Origin: Xenorhabdus griffiniae | GTDB lineage: Bacteria; Pseudomonadota; Gammaproteobacteria; Enterobacterales; Enterobacteriaceae | NCBI RefSeq assembly: GCF_001028135.1 | Contig: NZ_LDNM01000047.1 | Span: 1-44,336 of the forward strand | Direction: 5' to 3' | DNA length: 44,336 bases | Shown: positions 20,100-29,600 of the stretch, one piece after another | Position numbering within the stretch: the stretch's first letter is position 1 | Layout: every line of letters starts with the position of its first letter | Position numbers and translations under genes: made by a program | The notes under the pieces: generated by a model | Databases searched by the model: none | Seen by the model: the letters and a program-made list of their open reading frames with translations, nothing else | Told to the model about the DNA's origin: nothing

Positions 20100-21479
20100 A
20101 CAGGATCTTAAGCAATAACCGTTTATTTTAGATAGAAAAAAGGCTTCATTTATGATCTGATAATCGTCGCCAAACTAATACCAAAACCACGGATGAAGCC
20201 TGTGACGATTATCGCTATAAAACACCAGCTAATGCAATTCTTCAGTGATGTTTCTTTGAATAAAATAGCCTTTCAGTGTGGATTTATTCAACGTGTGAGA
20301 AATATCGAGCCTCGTGTATTAATCCTCAGCCTTATCGCAGTACTTAGTACCGGTAAAGTTACGTCTATCGCCCAGTTACACCAAAAATTTAATGGCCTGT
20401 GCCCCGATAAAAAACAACAGGTCAGTTACCGTCCCTTTTATAATCAGCTACGTAAAACCGCTTTTGTCGAATTTGTCAAAATATTGGTGAGATTTGCTAT
20501 GGCGCAATGGGCAGATAAATCCGTTGCCATACCCAAGAAACTCACAAAATTTCAAAATGTTATTTTGCAGGATGGCAGTTCATTCAAAGTCCATTCGGCC
20601 CTGTCTGATGTTTTTCCTTATCGATTCAGGTCAACTGATGCAACCGTTGAGTGTCACATGACGCTGTCACTGTTCACCCAGTCGCCGGTTAAGATGACGG
20701 TGACTGCGGATATGGCATCAGAGCGGGCTTACCTGCCTGCCCCCGAGACACTGTATGGCCAATTATTACTGGCGGATGCCGGTTATGTCGATTTTGATTA
20801 TTTTGAGCGGGTATCCTATTCAGGCGGTTCATTTATTGTCCGGGGAAGCAAATCGCTCAATCCTCAAATAATCACAGCCCGCAATGGACCGGGAAAATTA
20901 TTGCCCAAACTGGCTGATAAGCCTTTGAAATCCATTACACGCAGAACCAACCGCTCAGAAGTGCTGGATCTGATTTGTCGGCGTAATGGTTATGAGTTCC
21001 GCCTTGTCCGCCGATGGTTTGCCGAAGAAAAACGCTTTTGCCTCTGGCTGACGAATTTGTCTGTGGAAGCGTTTACAGCCAGTGACATCATGGATATTTA
21101 TCGTTGCCGCTGGCAAATAGAGCTGTTGTTCAAAGAGCTAAAATCGCATACAAATTGGCACGGATTTACCACCAGGAAAGAAACGATAGCCACGGGACTG
21201 ATCTGGCTCAGTTTACTGGCACTGCTGTTCAGGCGTTCGTTGGCAAGCCAGTTATTTTCTACCGTCTCATTGTTCAAAGCAGCCCAAAATACAGACATCT
21301 GGCTCAGGCCAATTATAGAAACTCTGCTCCAAACAGCGTGGTCGGAAACGTATTTTTGGCTGGAAAAAGCGCAAGAATATTTATGCCGGAACGCTTTCAA
21401 AACATCACAAAAAAATCATGTAAAAACAAAACATTGGATGCGTGTTTTGAAAGACTTAATTCTTAAGATCCTGTCTATG
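20095..21479 (+). mobile_element. IS4-family insertion sequence, copy B (1385 bp, full length)
   Basis: The ends are 18-bp perfect inverted repeats: CATAGACAGGATCTTAAG at 20095-20112 and its complement at 21462-21479. One transposase gene occupies most of the interior. The left flank is the copy A fragment with the AGTACCGGTA duplication; the right flank (AATCACCCCT) is unrelated, as expected after inversion of the block 19834-21479. I do not assign an IS name. Confidence 0.9.
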
Positions 21480-21491
21480 AATCACCCCTAA
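20193..21491 (+). CDS. IS4-family transposase, copy B
   Basis: The product catalyses cut-and-paste transposition of the element. It has 432 residues. The DDE core is complete: Asp in LQDGSSF, Asp in LLADAGYVDF, and Glu in the Y-2-R-3-E-6-K signature YRCRWQIELLFKELK. The C-terminus is abnormal: a run of seven A near 21410 (eight in copy A) shifts the frame, so the last residues differ (KNHVKTKHWMRVLKDLILKILSMNHP against KKSCKNKTLDACFERLNS). Translation runs through the terminal repeat and stops 12 bp outside the element. The change is beyond the catalytic region, so the protein may still work. Confidence 0.88.
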   Translation: MKPVTIIAIKHQLMQFFSDVSLNKIAFQCGFIQRVRNIEPRVLILSLIAVLSTGKVTSIAQLHQKFNGLCPDKKQQVSYRPFYNQLRKTAFVEFVKILVRFAMAQWADKSVAIPKKLTKFQNVILQDGSSFKVHSALSDVFPYRFRSTDATVECHMTLSLFTQSPVKMTVTADMASERAYLPAPETLYGQLLLADAGYVDFDYFERVSYSGGSFIVRGSKSLNPQIITARNGPGKLLPKLADKPLKSITRRTNRSEVLDLICRRNGYEFRLVRRWFAEEKRFCLWLTNLSVEAFTASDIMDIYRCRWQIELLFKELKSHTNWHGFTTRKETIATGLIWLSLLALLFRRSLASQLFSTVSLFKAAQNTDIWLRPIIETLLQTAWSETYFWLEKAQEYLCRNAFKTSQKNHVKTKHWMRVLKDLILKILSMNHP

Positions 21492-22034
21492 TAAAAAAGA
21501 GAGGAGCTTATCACATATATAATTATTAGAATCATGACCACTATGTTTAACACTAATCAAAGGATTGGATACGTGATCTTTATTATGAAAGCTTAAGATT
21601 CTTAGTGTGGCAGAAAAAACGGAAATTCATTGTGGTATAATATCATAATTTCAAGTTATTATTTTTTTATAATTAATTTCGAGTGTTTTTTGTGATTGAT
21701 TTCACGAAGTTTTTTAAAATAAATTTTGCAATTTAATTCGGCGCTGATACCATAAGTTAATTGTTAAATAAGATTGTAATTTAATGAATTAAAATAACAT
21801 TTAGTTTATTGCTGGTGCGTTGTTATTTTTAATGCCATTTATCGAATTGTTTTTGTATTCCAATAATAGCCATTGATGTTTTTTTAGGTTTCTCTTAATG
21901 TACTCTCATGTGCATGTGCGTTTGAATAATGACTAGTAATTCTTACAGTGATTAAAATTAAGTATTCTGAGGCTAATTACAATAGTCGACAGTGAAGATT
22001 TTATTAAGAATAAATAACACGGTTATTCGTCCAA
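21492..22034. other. AT-rich leader region upstream of the NRPS/PKS locus
   Basis: No gene is credible in these 543 bp. This is where the promoter of NRPS 1 should lie. A TATAAT hexamer occurs at 21636-21641, but without a good -35 partner, so I do not call a promoter. The long AT-rich leader after an IS edge suggests possible silencing by H-NS-like proteins (inference). Confidence 0.5.
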
Positions 22035-25000
22035 ATGAGTATTTTAATCATGGGTAATCCTATTTTTGAGCTATCTAGATCACAGCAAGCTATTTTCAAA
22101 ATGGAAGCGTTCCATTTAACTGGCTACCCGTTTTATTTGAGTGTTGCGGTACGTTTAAGCGGGGATATTCCTCTGGATAAACTGACTCAGGCCGCTGAAA
22201 CGACCCAGAATTCAATGGATATATTTCATATTGGATTCGTTAATGACCATGCGGAAACAGATCACTTGACAACACAGTGGCATGGCATCCGGCGGCTCAC
22301 TCCTCATGCGGAAGTCATACAAGTCGATTTTAGCGGTTATCCGGATCCTAAACGGGCTTTCGAAAGTTGGGCGGAGCGCCAGACGTTGATAGAAGAAGAT
22401 TTATCATTGACACCGGTGCGCGTTTTTGCCGTGCGTTTTCAGCCGGAACAGACAGGCTGGTTTATTAAGGCACATCATGCGGCTACCGATGGTGAGGGAT
22501 TGTCAGTACTGATAGAACATCTGATGGGTGCGCTGGAAGAAGAAGAACCGGATACGGAATATCTGCTATTTTCGGTTAACGCGGAGGGTGAGCGGAATTA
22601 TGAAAACTCCCGGCGTATGCAAAGAGATGAAGCGTATTGGCGGAGTATTTTCAGTGACAATGCCGGTAACGAAACGGAATTCGTTAATGCCGGCAAAATA
22701 GCCAGCCGTTATCCGATTGGTGACTATCGCAGGCTAACGCCTCAATCCCGGCGTGTACGTTACGAACTGAGTGAAGCTGAAAACGATATACTGCGCCTGT
22801 TTAAAAGTCGTGGCGGCTCTATTTTCAGGCTGTTTTTCGCGGCTGTCGCCTATACACAAATGGTTATTGAAGATGGTAATGGCGCTTTATTGCAGGCACC
22901 GATGCTTAACCGCTGGAGTAATGAAGAGAAACGTTCTGCCTCTATGGCAGTGGCTCCGGTTTTGATCCCCGTATCCCGTGAAGCGGGGGAGACGGTGACA
23001 GATTGTTACCATATGCTTAAGCAGCGCTTGCAAAAAGCGGTTGCTCACTCACGTTATGCGCCAGGTGCCCGATGGAATGAATTTGCATCACAAGATTGGA
23101 AACGGATCATTCCCGCTTTCGGGGTTTCCTATCAAACTGGTATTTTCCGGAAAACTGTCTTAGGTGCTGACGTATCAATTGATCATATGCAGGCAGTAGA
23201 AGCACTGTTTGCGACCATTCATATCCATGACCGCTTTGAAGGTGGGAACTTCAAATTTGAGGGGGATTTCCGCAAGATATGGTCATTAGATCAATGTCAT
23301 ATGTTTCTGAAAACAGTCACTGATTATGCAATGGAAGCTGCCTGCGAAATTTTGGCGCAACAAGAAGTCACGCAGACACCATTAAGTAAAAAAGAGCAAG
23401 AAACCCACTCTTGGAAAGAACCTCAGACAAAACCGATCGGCGTTCATTTATACCATGCGTTTGAACGTTATGCTGATAACCTGTTATTCCAGCAGGGTGC
23501 TGATGCGGTGACTTATCGTCAGGGATTGCAATGGATTAACCAGTTCAGAGAACAGTTGCATACCATACGAAATGGGCAAAATGAGCACAATCCGGTATTT
23601 ATTCTGGGAAGACGTACACCTGAAACTGTGCTCGCTTATCTGGCTTGCCTGATTGAAAATGTGACTGTAGTTCCTGTTTGTCCGACCATGCCCTTAGCTA
23701 GATTATCGACTATTGCCCGTAATTCGGGGGCATCTCTCTGTATTTATACGGAAACCGACCATCACCTTGCAGAAATGCTGGGCTTGCGTTTGTTACGTGT
23801 TTCCTTGGATAAGGCAGGGCTTGATGTTGCATTGAATCCAGTAACATGGACAGAACAGACACATTGTCACCCTGCTTATATTCTCTATACTTCAGGATCG
23901 ACCGGAGAACCTAAAGGCGTAGTGATTTCCCCGATGGCGCTGGCAAATTATGTATTGGCGGCTAAGGTGGCTTACGCTGCGCAGACTCCATTTAATGCGC
24001 CTTTATTTACCTCCTTTGGTTTTGATTTAACACAAACCGCTATTCTGGTTCCGGTTTTGTCGGGCGGATTTATCCAACCTTATGAACAAGATATCCGTGA
24101 TAACCCTGAACTGCTGCAAACGTTACTGGCTGATGAGTCATTGACGGGCGTTAAATGCACGCCATCCCATCTCTCATTGCTGATTGAGCACAGCCCGGAA
24201 AGAAGTCATCCGCTGACTTTTGTTGTGGGTGGAGAAAATTTGTCCTCTTCTCTGGTGAAGAAAGCTCTCGATTATTTTCCTGTGGGAAGCAAAATAATCA
24301 ATGAATATGGGCCGACAGAAACAACAGTCGGATGCTGTATCTGTTCAGTGAGTGGGGGAGAAAGCTCTCCTGACGGTCATAACAAGATAAACACCGCAGT
24401 TATGCCTATCGGTACAGCGTTAGGTAAAGCAGAGATGTCGATAAAAAATTCTTGGGGGCAAAATATGCCCCGTGGATTCATGGGTGAAATTAGTATCAGT
24501 GGCCCGGTGCTGGCCATGGGATATCTCAACGACAGTATCCAGACGCAGGAAAAATTTGTGTGCCGTGCTGATGGTTTAAGCCGTTGGTATCGTACTGGTG
24601 ACTTAGGCTTACAGGACGAACAAGGAATATTTCATTGCCTTGGACGTATTGACGATGAGTTTAAGGTACGTGGCTACCGGATCCACCCAGCGGAAATAGA
24701 GAAAGCGGTGGAAAGTGTACTGACGAGTGTTGGGGAGAACGATAACTATAGTTGGGAGTTGAAGGCACTGAAACTGGTGGTTGATGAAGCGGATGGGTAT
24801 GAAACAGTCGCTTTGTGCAGCAGTCAGGCCATACCGCATGACAACCCGGAATTTCAACGTAGCCTGAAAACGAAAATTCCTGATGCTTGGTTGCCAACGC
24901 TGTACTGTACCGTACAACCCTGGCCGATTAATGCCAACGGTAAAGTTGATATGGCGGCGCTGACTGCCGCAGCTCAAGCGACGTTGATGGCGAGTGGTTC

Positions 25001-26648
25001 TTCCCTGCCCGGTTCAGCCAATGCACAACGGCAGAGCGCGCCGGGCACCTATCAACTGCCGGTCTGGTTAAATGCAAAGTTTCTGAAACCAATCTGGCCA
25101 CAGACCGTTGATCTAACCACTTCATTTCTGGAGCAGGGAGGAGACTCGATCAAAGCGATCAGGCTCGTCGCATTGTTAGCCAGAGAAGGGATTCGGATTG
25201 GTGCAGGTGAACTGTTAACGTTGAATTCTTTAGGCTCTGTTCTTGAAAAAGCCTGCGCAGCGGCGTTGGAAAACGGAGTCACTGATTCGGTTATATCAAA
25301 AGAACTTGAAGCAGGTTGGATTAAACACCTACCCAGTATTTGCTGGTTCCGGCAACAATGTTTCAAATATGGCAATCGTTTGCAACAAGGTATGGTGCTT
25401 GAGTTGAAATCTTCGCTCTCGGCTGAAGAAATAAACGCGGCTGTCTCGGTGGTTAAAGCAAGGCATAAAATTTTTGCTTTGAGAGCAAATCAAGATTTGA
25501 GTGAGTTTTACTTCGCATCCCCGGAACCGGAAGTGCATGACTTCGGTACAGTGACAGAAGGCGAGGTTCTGGCGCCGGGTGAACACCTTGAAAACAGATT
25601 GAATAAATTACAAAGCAGGGTTTGTCTGGAGAAACAGCCCAGCGTGCATTCGGTCGTATTTGATCCGGTTTCAGCCAGAAACTATCTGATTTGGGTTTGT
25701 CATCACCTTATTTGCGATGTGCATTCATGGATTTTCTTATTGGATGAGTTGGAGCAAGCTATCAATGGTTCTTTATTCCAGAATGCGAATGCAGAGGAAA
25801 CGACCCACGAACAAGGCGCATTCCTTTGGGGTAAATGGTTGGGAGAACACGTTCCTGAGGTGGATTATGTACCTTATGACGATACCGTCCATCACCCTCC
25901 GGTGACTCCGGTTACTTTGGCGCTGTCAATTTGTGGTTATGATTTGCGATTGATGGAGCAACGCCTTAAGGCTGAGCGTTCACAATTGATCGCTGCTGCT
26001 TTGATGGACGTTATGCAGGATAACGAAATATTGCCTCCACAGCCTGTCATCCTGTTTGAAAACCACGGGCGTTTATTCTCTGAAGCAGGTATTCCCGCAA
26101 CCCGGAATGCAGAAATAGCGAATGCGGTAGGTTGGTTTACCGGCTTTAATCAGTTGACCCTTAATGTTTCGTCAGAACACCCATGCCGACTTTCTCAGGC
26201 TGCTTTTTTGCGAATATTAAAGTCGGGTCTCTATGAAGATAAGCAGAGCTGGAAAGCACAATTGGGGCTGAATAATCCGGGAAAAAGACCACACATGTGC
26301 ATTAACGACATTGGCTTGGGATTAGAAGGGCGCGGAACATGGGGGCATTTCGATCTGGTGCAGTCCTTGTCGGGAGGTTTCCGGCATCCTGCCGAAAAGA
26401 GTGTGGCCGACTTTGACATACTTATTTGTGATTGCCGTGAATCTGGCTCTGTTTTAGTTGAGTTGAGGCTGGGCATTCCCAACGCTAATGGTGATGATGC
26501 GCAGCATTACCTGGCACAATTAAACGAAAAACTATTCTCGAACGAAAAGTTATTATTGAGCGAAAAGCCATACATACCTGCCGATTTTCCTCTTTGTCAA
26601 CTTTCACAATCGGAGCTTGATCTCATTATTAAGGGAGCCTCAGTATGA
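22035..26648 (+). CDS. NRPS, domains C-A(Asn)-T-E: probable N-acyl-D-asparagine loading module
   Basis: The protein has 1537 residues. An N-terminal condensation domain (about 1-440) has HHxxxDG at His147/148...Asp152-Gly153. As it comes first, it is probably a lipo-initiation domain that N-acylates the first amino acid. The adenylation domain (about 475-985) has YTSGSTGEPKG near 618, GFDLTQT (Asp664), NEYGPTE (Glu757), YRTGDL, GRIDDEFKVRGYR and Lys970. The specificity residues read DLTKVGEVGK, the asparagine pattern (Glu757 argues against Asp). The carrier domain has GGDSIK with Ser1038. The C-terminal domain (about 1090-1537) is an epimerase: HHLICD (His1223, Asp1228), FENHGR (Glu1342) and NAVGWFTG. 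Acyl-D-Asn is the removable prodrug cap in xenocoumacin, zwittermicin and colibactin pathways. The stop overlaps the next start by 4 bp (ATGA), implying coupling. ATG 22035 or 22050 could be the start; neither has a strong ribosome-binding site. Confidence 0.9.
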   Translation: MSILIMGNPIFELSRSQQAIFKMEAFHLTGYPFYLSVAVRLSGDIPLDKLTQAAETTQNSMDIFHIGFVNDHAETDHLTTQWHGIRRLTPHAEVIQVDFSGYPDPKRAFESWAERQTLIEEDLSLTPVRVFAVRFQPEQTGWFIKAHHAATDGEGLSVLIEHLMGALEEEEPDTEYLLFSVNAEGERNYENSRRMQRDEAYWRSIFSDNAGNETEFVNAGKIASRYPIGDYRRLTPQSRRVRYELSEAENDILRLFKSRGGSIFRLFFAAVAYTQMVIEDGNGALLQAPMLNRWSNEEKRSASMAVAPVLIPVSREAGETVTDCYHMLKQRLQKAVAHSRYAPGARWNEFASQDWKRIIPAFGVSYQTGIFRKTVLGADVSIDHMQAVEALFATIHIHDRFEGGNFKFEGDFRKIWSLDQCHMFLKTVTDYAMEAACEILAQQEVTQTPLSKKEQETHSWKEPQTKPIGVHLYHAFERYADNLLFQQGADAVTYRQGLQWINQFREQLHTIRNGQNEHNPVFILGRRTPETVLAYLACLIENVTVVPVCPTMPLARLSTIARNSGASLCIYTETDHHLAEMLGLRLLRVSLDKAGLDVALNPVTWTEQTHCHPAYILYTSGSTGEPKGVVISPMALANYVLAAKVAYAAQTPFNAPLFTSFGFDLTQTAILVPVLSGGFIQPYEQDIRDNPELLQTLLADESLTGVKCTPSHLSLLIEHSPERSHPLTFVVGGENLSSSLVKKALDYFPVGSKIINEYGPTETTVGCCICSVSGGESSPDGHNKINTAVMPIGTALGKAEMSIKNSWGQNMPRGFMGEISISGPVLAMGYLNDSIQTQEKFVCRADGLSRWYRTGDLGLQDEQGIFHCLGRIDDEFKVRGYRIHPAEIEKAVESVLTSVGENDNYSWELKALKLVVDEADGYETVALCSSQAIPHDNPEFQRSLKTKIPDAWLPTLYCTVQPWPINANGKVDMAALTAAAQATLMASGSSLPGSANAQRQSAPGTYQLPVWLNAKFLKPIWPQTVDLTTSFLEQGGDSIKAIRLVALLAREGIRIGAGELLTLNSLGSVLEKACAAALENGVTDSVISKELEAGWIKHLPSICWFRQQCFKYGNRLQQGMVLELKSSLSAEEINAAVSVVKARHKIFALRANQDLSEFYFASPEPEVHDFGTVTEGEVLAPGEHLENRLNKLQSRVCLEKQPSVHSVVFDPVSARNYLIWVCHHLICDVHSWIFLLDELEQAINGSLFQNANAEETTHEQGAFLWGKWLGEHVPEVDYVPYDDTVHHPPVTPVTLALSICGYDLRLMEQRLKAERSQLIAAALMDVMQDNEILPPQPVILFENHGRLFSEAGIPATRNAEIANAVGWFTGFNQLTLNVSSEHPCRLSQAAFLRILKSGLYEDKQSWKAQLGLNNPGKRPHMCINDIGLGLEGRGTWGHFDLVQSLSGGFRHPAEKSVADFDILICDCRESGSVLVELRLGIPNANGDDAQHYLAQLNEKLFSNEKLLLSEKPYIPADFPLCQLSQSELDLIIKGASV

Positions 26649-29600
26649 GAACCGCTATCGATTCAGCAAATACAGTATGCAGCGATAATTATATTGAAGA
26701 ACTGCTACAAGTGACGCCTCAAGCGAATGGGTTACTGTTTCACGCATTAAAAGATGGAAACAGCGCTTATCACATTGGTGTGGCATTCAGCTTGAAGGCG
26801 GATGCCGATAAAGAAACCCTCTTTGAAGTATGGCAGCAAATACAGCATTCACAGCCCGCTCTCAGGTCGGTTTTTGTCTGGGAAGGTATTCGCATTCCCC
26901 ATCAGGTTATTTATTCTTTGCCTCGAATTCCGTTCGAATATATCCGTATTGACTCAACGGCTCCAGTCCCGTCAATTAAACAGCGTTGCCTTGATTGGCT
27001 GGCACATTCTAAAGCCACGCCTTTTGCGTTGAACAAAGAAGTGTTTCGCATTGTTGGCTTCCACGATGTTAAGGCGGGAACGGTAAGTCTGGCCTTCTCT
27101 TTTCACCATATTCTGATGGATGGCTGGAGTAGTTCGCTGTTGATTTCCCTCTGGTTGCAGGAATTGCGTCAGCAAAAAATTGTTCCTCTGGATGCACGTA
27201 TCTATTCACAGCAACTCTGGCAGGGATTAAGTCAGGAAGCGTTGATGTCCAGTCGCGAATATTGGCGGGAAGTGTTTCAACATTTGCCCGGTGGAGAGTC
27301 TGCTGCAACAACCCGGCTCTTGGCTGAATCCCTGTTCCGGACCATTGGTTACGATGCGGCTGAGAAAACAATAAATGAAAAAATCGTCGTAAATAGCCTA
27401 TGGAGCGAAGAACGTAAGGCGGCCATAGAATCACTTTGCCGCCGCGCGGGGGTAACGTCAGCCAGTTTTATTTATCTATGCTGGGCATTGACGCTGGCTA
27501 AATTCACCTTCCAGAAAACCATTACGTTGGGCTGTACATTTTCCGGCAGAGGTGGGGCTTTGACGCAAGACATTGACCGTCAACCCTTAGGTCTGTTTAT
27601 CAATACCGTACCGCTTATCCTTACGCTTGAAGGTAAGTGGAATGTAGAAGCGGCTTTGCGTTCTGTTTTTCAAGCGTTACAACAGGCGCAACAATATGAA
27701 AAAACGCCTCCTTTATTGATCCGCGAGGAAGCGGGAATACGTGAAGAACTCTATGACTCTATTGTGGTTTTTGATAACTATCCCATTGATGCCACATTGA
27801 AAGATGCCAGTTGTGGTGCCTTCGTGACGGATTTATACAGTGAAGAAACGACGCATTTCGGTTTGACATTAACCGTTTCTGGTGTGGAGCAATGGTTAGT
27901 CGAACTCAGTGCCGGAGAAGTTTTCACGGGGGCATCTGATGCAGTAAAAGTGGCGTTTAATGGGTTTGAATCGTTGGTGGAAGATCTGATTAATCACACC
28001 ACAGATACCTTGATTGAAGATTTCATCTTAAAACTTGATACAGAGAAAGAAGAAGAAGGCTCTTTGTGCATTGGGGAGATCAACGAACAGACGCCGGATA
28101 TCAATTCATTGCTGACACGTATTTATCAGCGTCTTAGCGAATCTCCTCAAGGAATCAGCCTGATCTATGGACAAAATAGCATCGGCAATTGTGAGTTATT
28201 GAAAGGAGTGAGTGGCGTACAAGAACAGTTACGGTTATCGGGTTTTATTCCGGGAGACAGAGTTGCTGTTCATCTTGAAAAAGGATTGTTATCGACTCAG
28301 GCAATACTCGCAATATTATTCAGCGGTGGCAGTTACTTCTATGTCAATCCGAAAGATCCACTGCAACGTAAAAAGACCCTGTTAACGTTGGCAGATTGCA
28401 GCATTGTTTTATGTGATGCTTCCTTTAATAAAGAACTTGGCGAAGGGAGTGGGCGTTATTTGCTGCTGGATATTGAGGAAAAGATTTTGCGGCCATCTAC
28501 GGCGGAGCCGACGCTATGGACCAACCGACGGCCTGAAGATGAATTTTACTTTATATTCACGTCGGGAACGACAGGCACACCTAAGGGAATTGCGATCCGT
28601 AATGAATCGGTTGCAAACCTGCTGGACTGGTTTATTAAAGAGACGGTGCTGACAGCCGCTGATCGAGTGCTTGGGCTGACCGATCTGAATTTCGACCCCA
28701 GCGTAGAAGATTTATTGGGTAGTTTTGTTGTTGGTGCTACGCTGATCTATCCATCGCCGGATGTGTTACTGGAGAGGCAGGCGTTCATTGGGCTGTTGCA
28801 GTCTGAATCCATCACCTTAATTAATTTTATTCCCGGAGCCATTGCGCAGCTTATTCAGGATGCACCATTCCTGCCTGCCATGAGATTGTGGATATTCGGG
28901 GGTGAAGAATTACCCAAACGTCTGCGGGATGATTTGTTGCAGCAAGGGTATGCCGTTAGCAATCATTATGGACCCAGTGAGACGACAGTGGATTGTCTCA
29001 ACGCGAAACAATCCCTTACTGCGAATGTTGCCATCGGTTGGCCAATTCAAAATGTTATTGCCTACTGCGCTGATATATTCGGTAAACCATTGCCTGCCGG
29101 TGTTCGTGGTGAGCTTTGGGTGGGAGGCAAGGCGGTTACCCGTGGTTACACGACTAACCCCGTTGAGACGGCGAAGTATTTTGTTAAATCTAAGTATTTG
29201 GATCAATACAGTAAGCATCCTTTTTATCGCACTGGCGACATGGTTACTTTTTCCAGTGAATCAGGTTTTCGCTATCTGGGGCGGATTGATGATCAGATGA
29301 AGGTGAACGGTATTCGCATTGAACCGAGTGAACTGGAGCGTGTTGTTGAGACATTAGATACGGTTAAAGCCAGTTGTTTACTGCCCGCAATAGAATCGAA
29401 GGGAAAGCGCCAGTGGCATCTTTTTGTTGATAGCCATGAACCTTCTGCGAGATTGGAGCCTCGGGTACGGGAACATATCCGGCGTAATTTCCCGGAATCG
29501 TGGTTACCTTCACTCATTGTGGTTGTCGATGGGTTTGAACGTACCATTACCGGCAAGATTAATCGCCTAAGCTTACAGGAGTATGCTGCGCAACAACTGC

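Noticed and set aside
21636-21641. TATAAT hexamer as promoter of the NRPS locus
   Set aside because: There is no acceptable -35 element at 16-18 bp, it is nearly 400 bp from the start codon, and such hexamers are expected by chance in AT-rich DNA.
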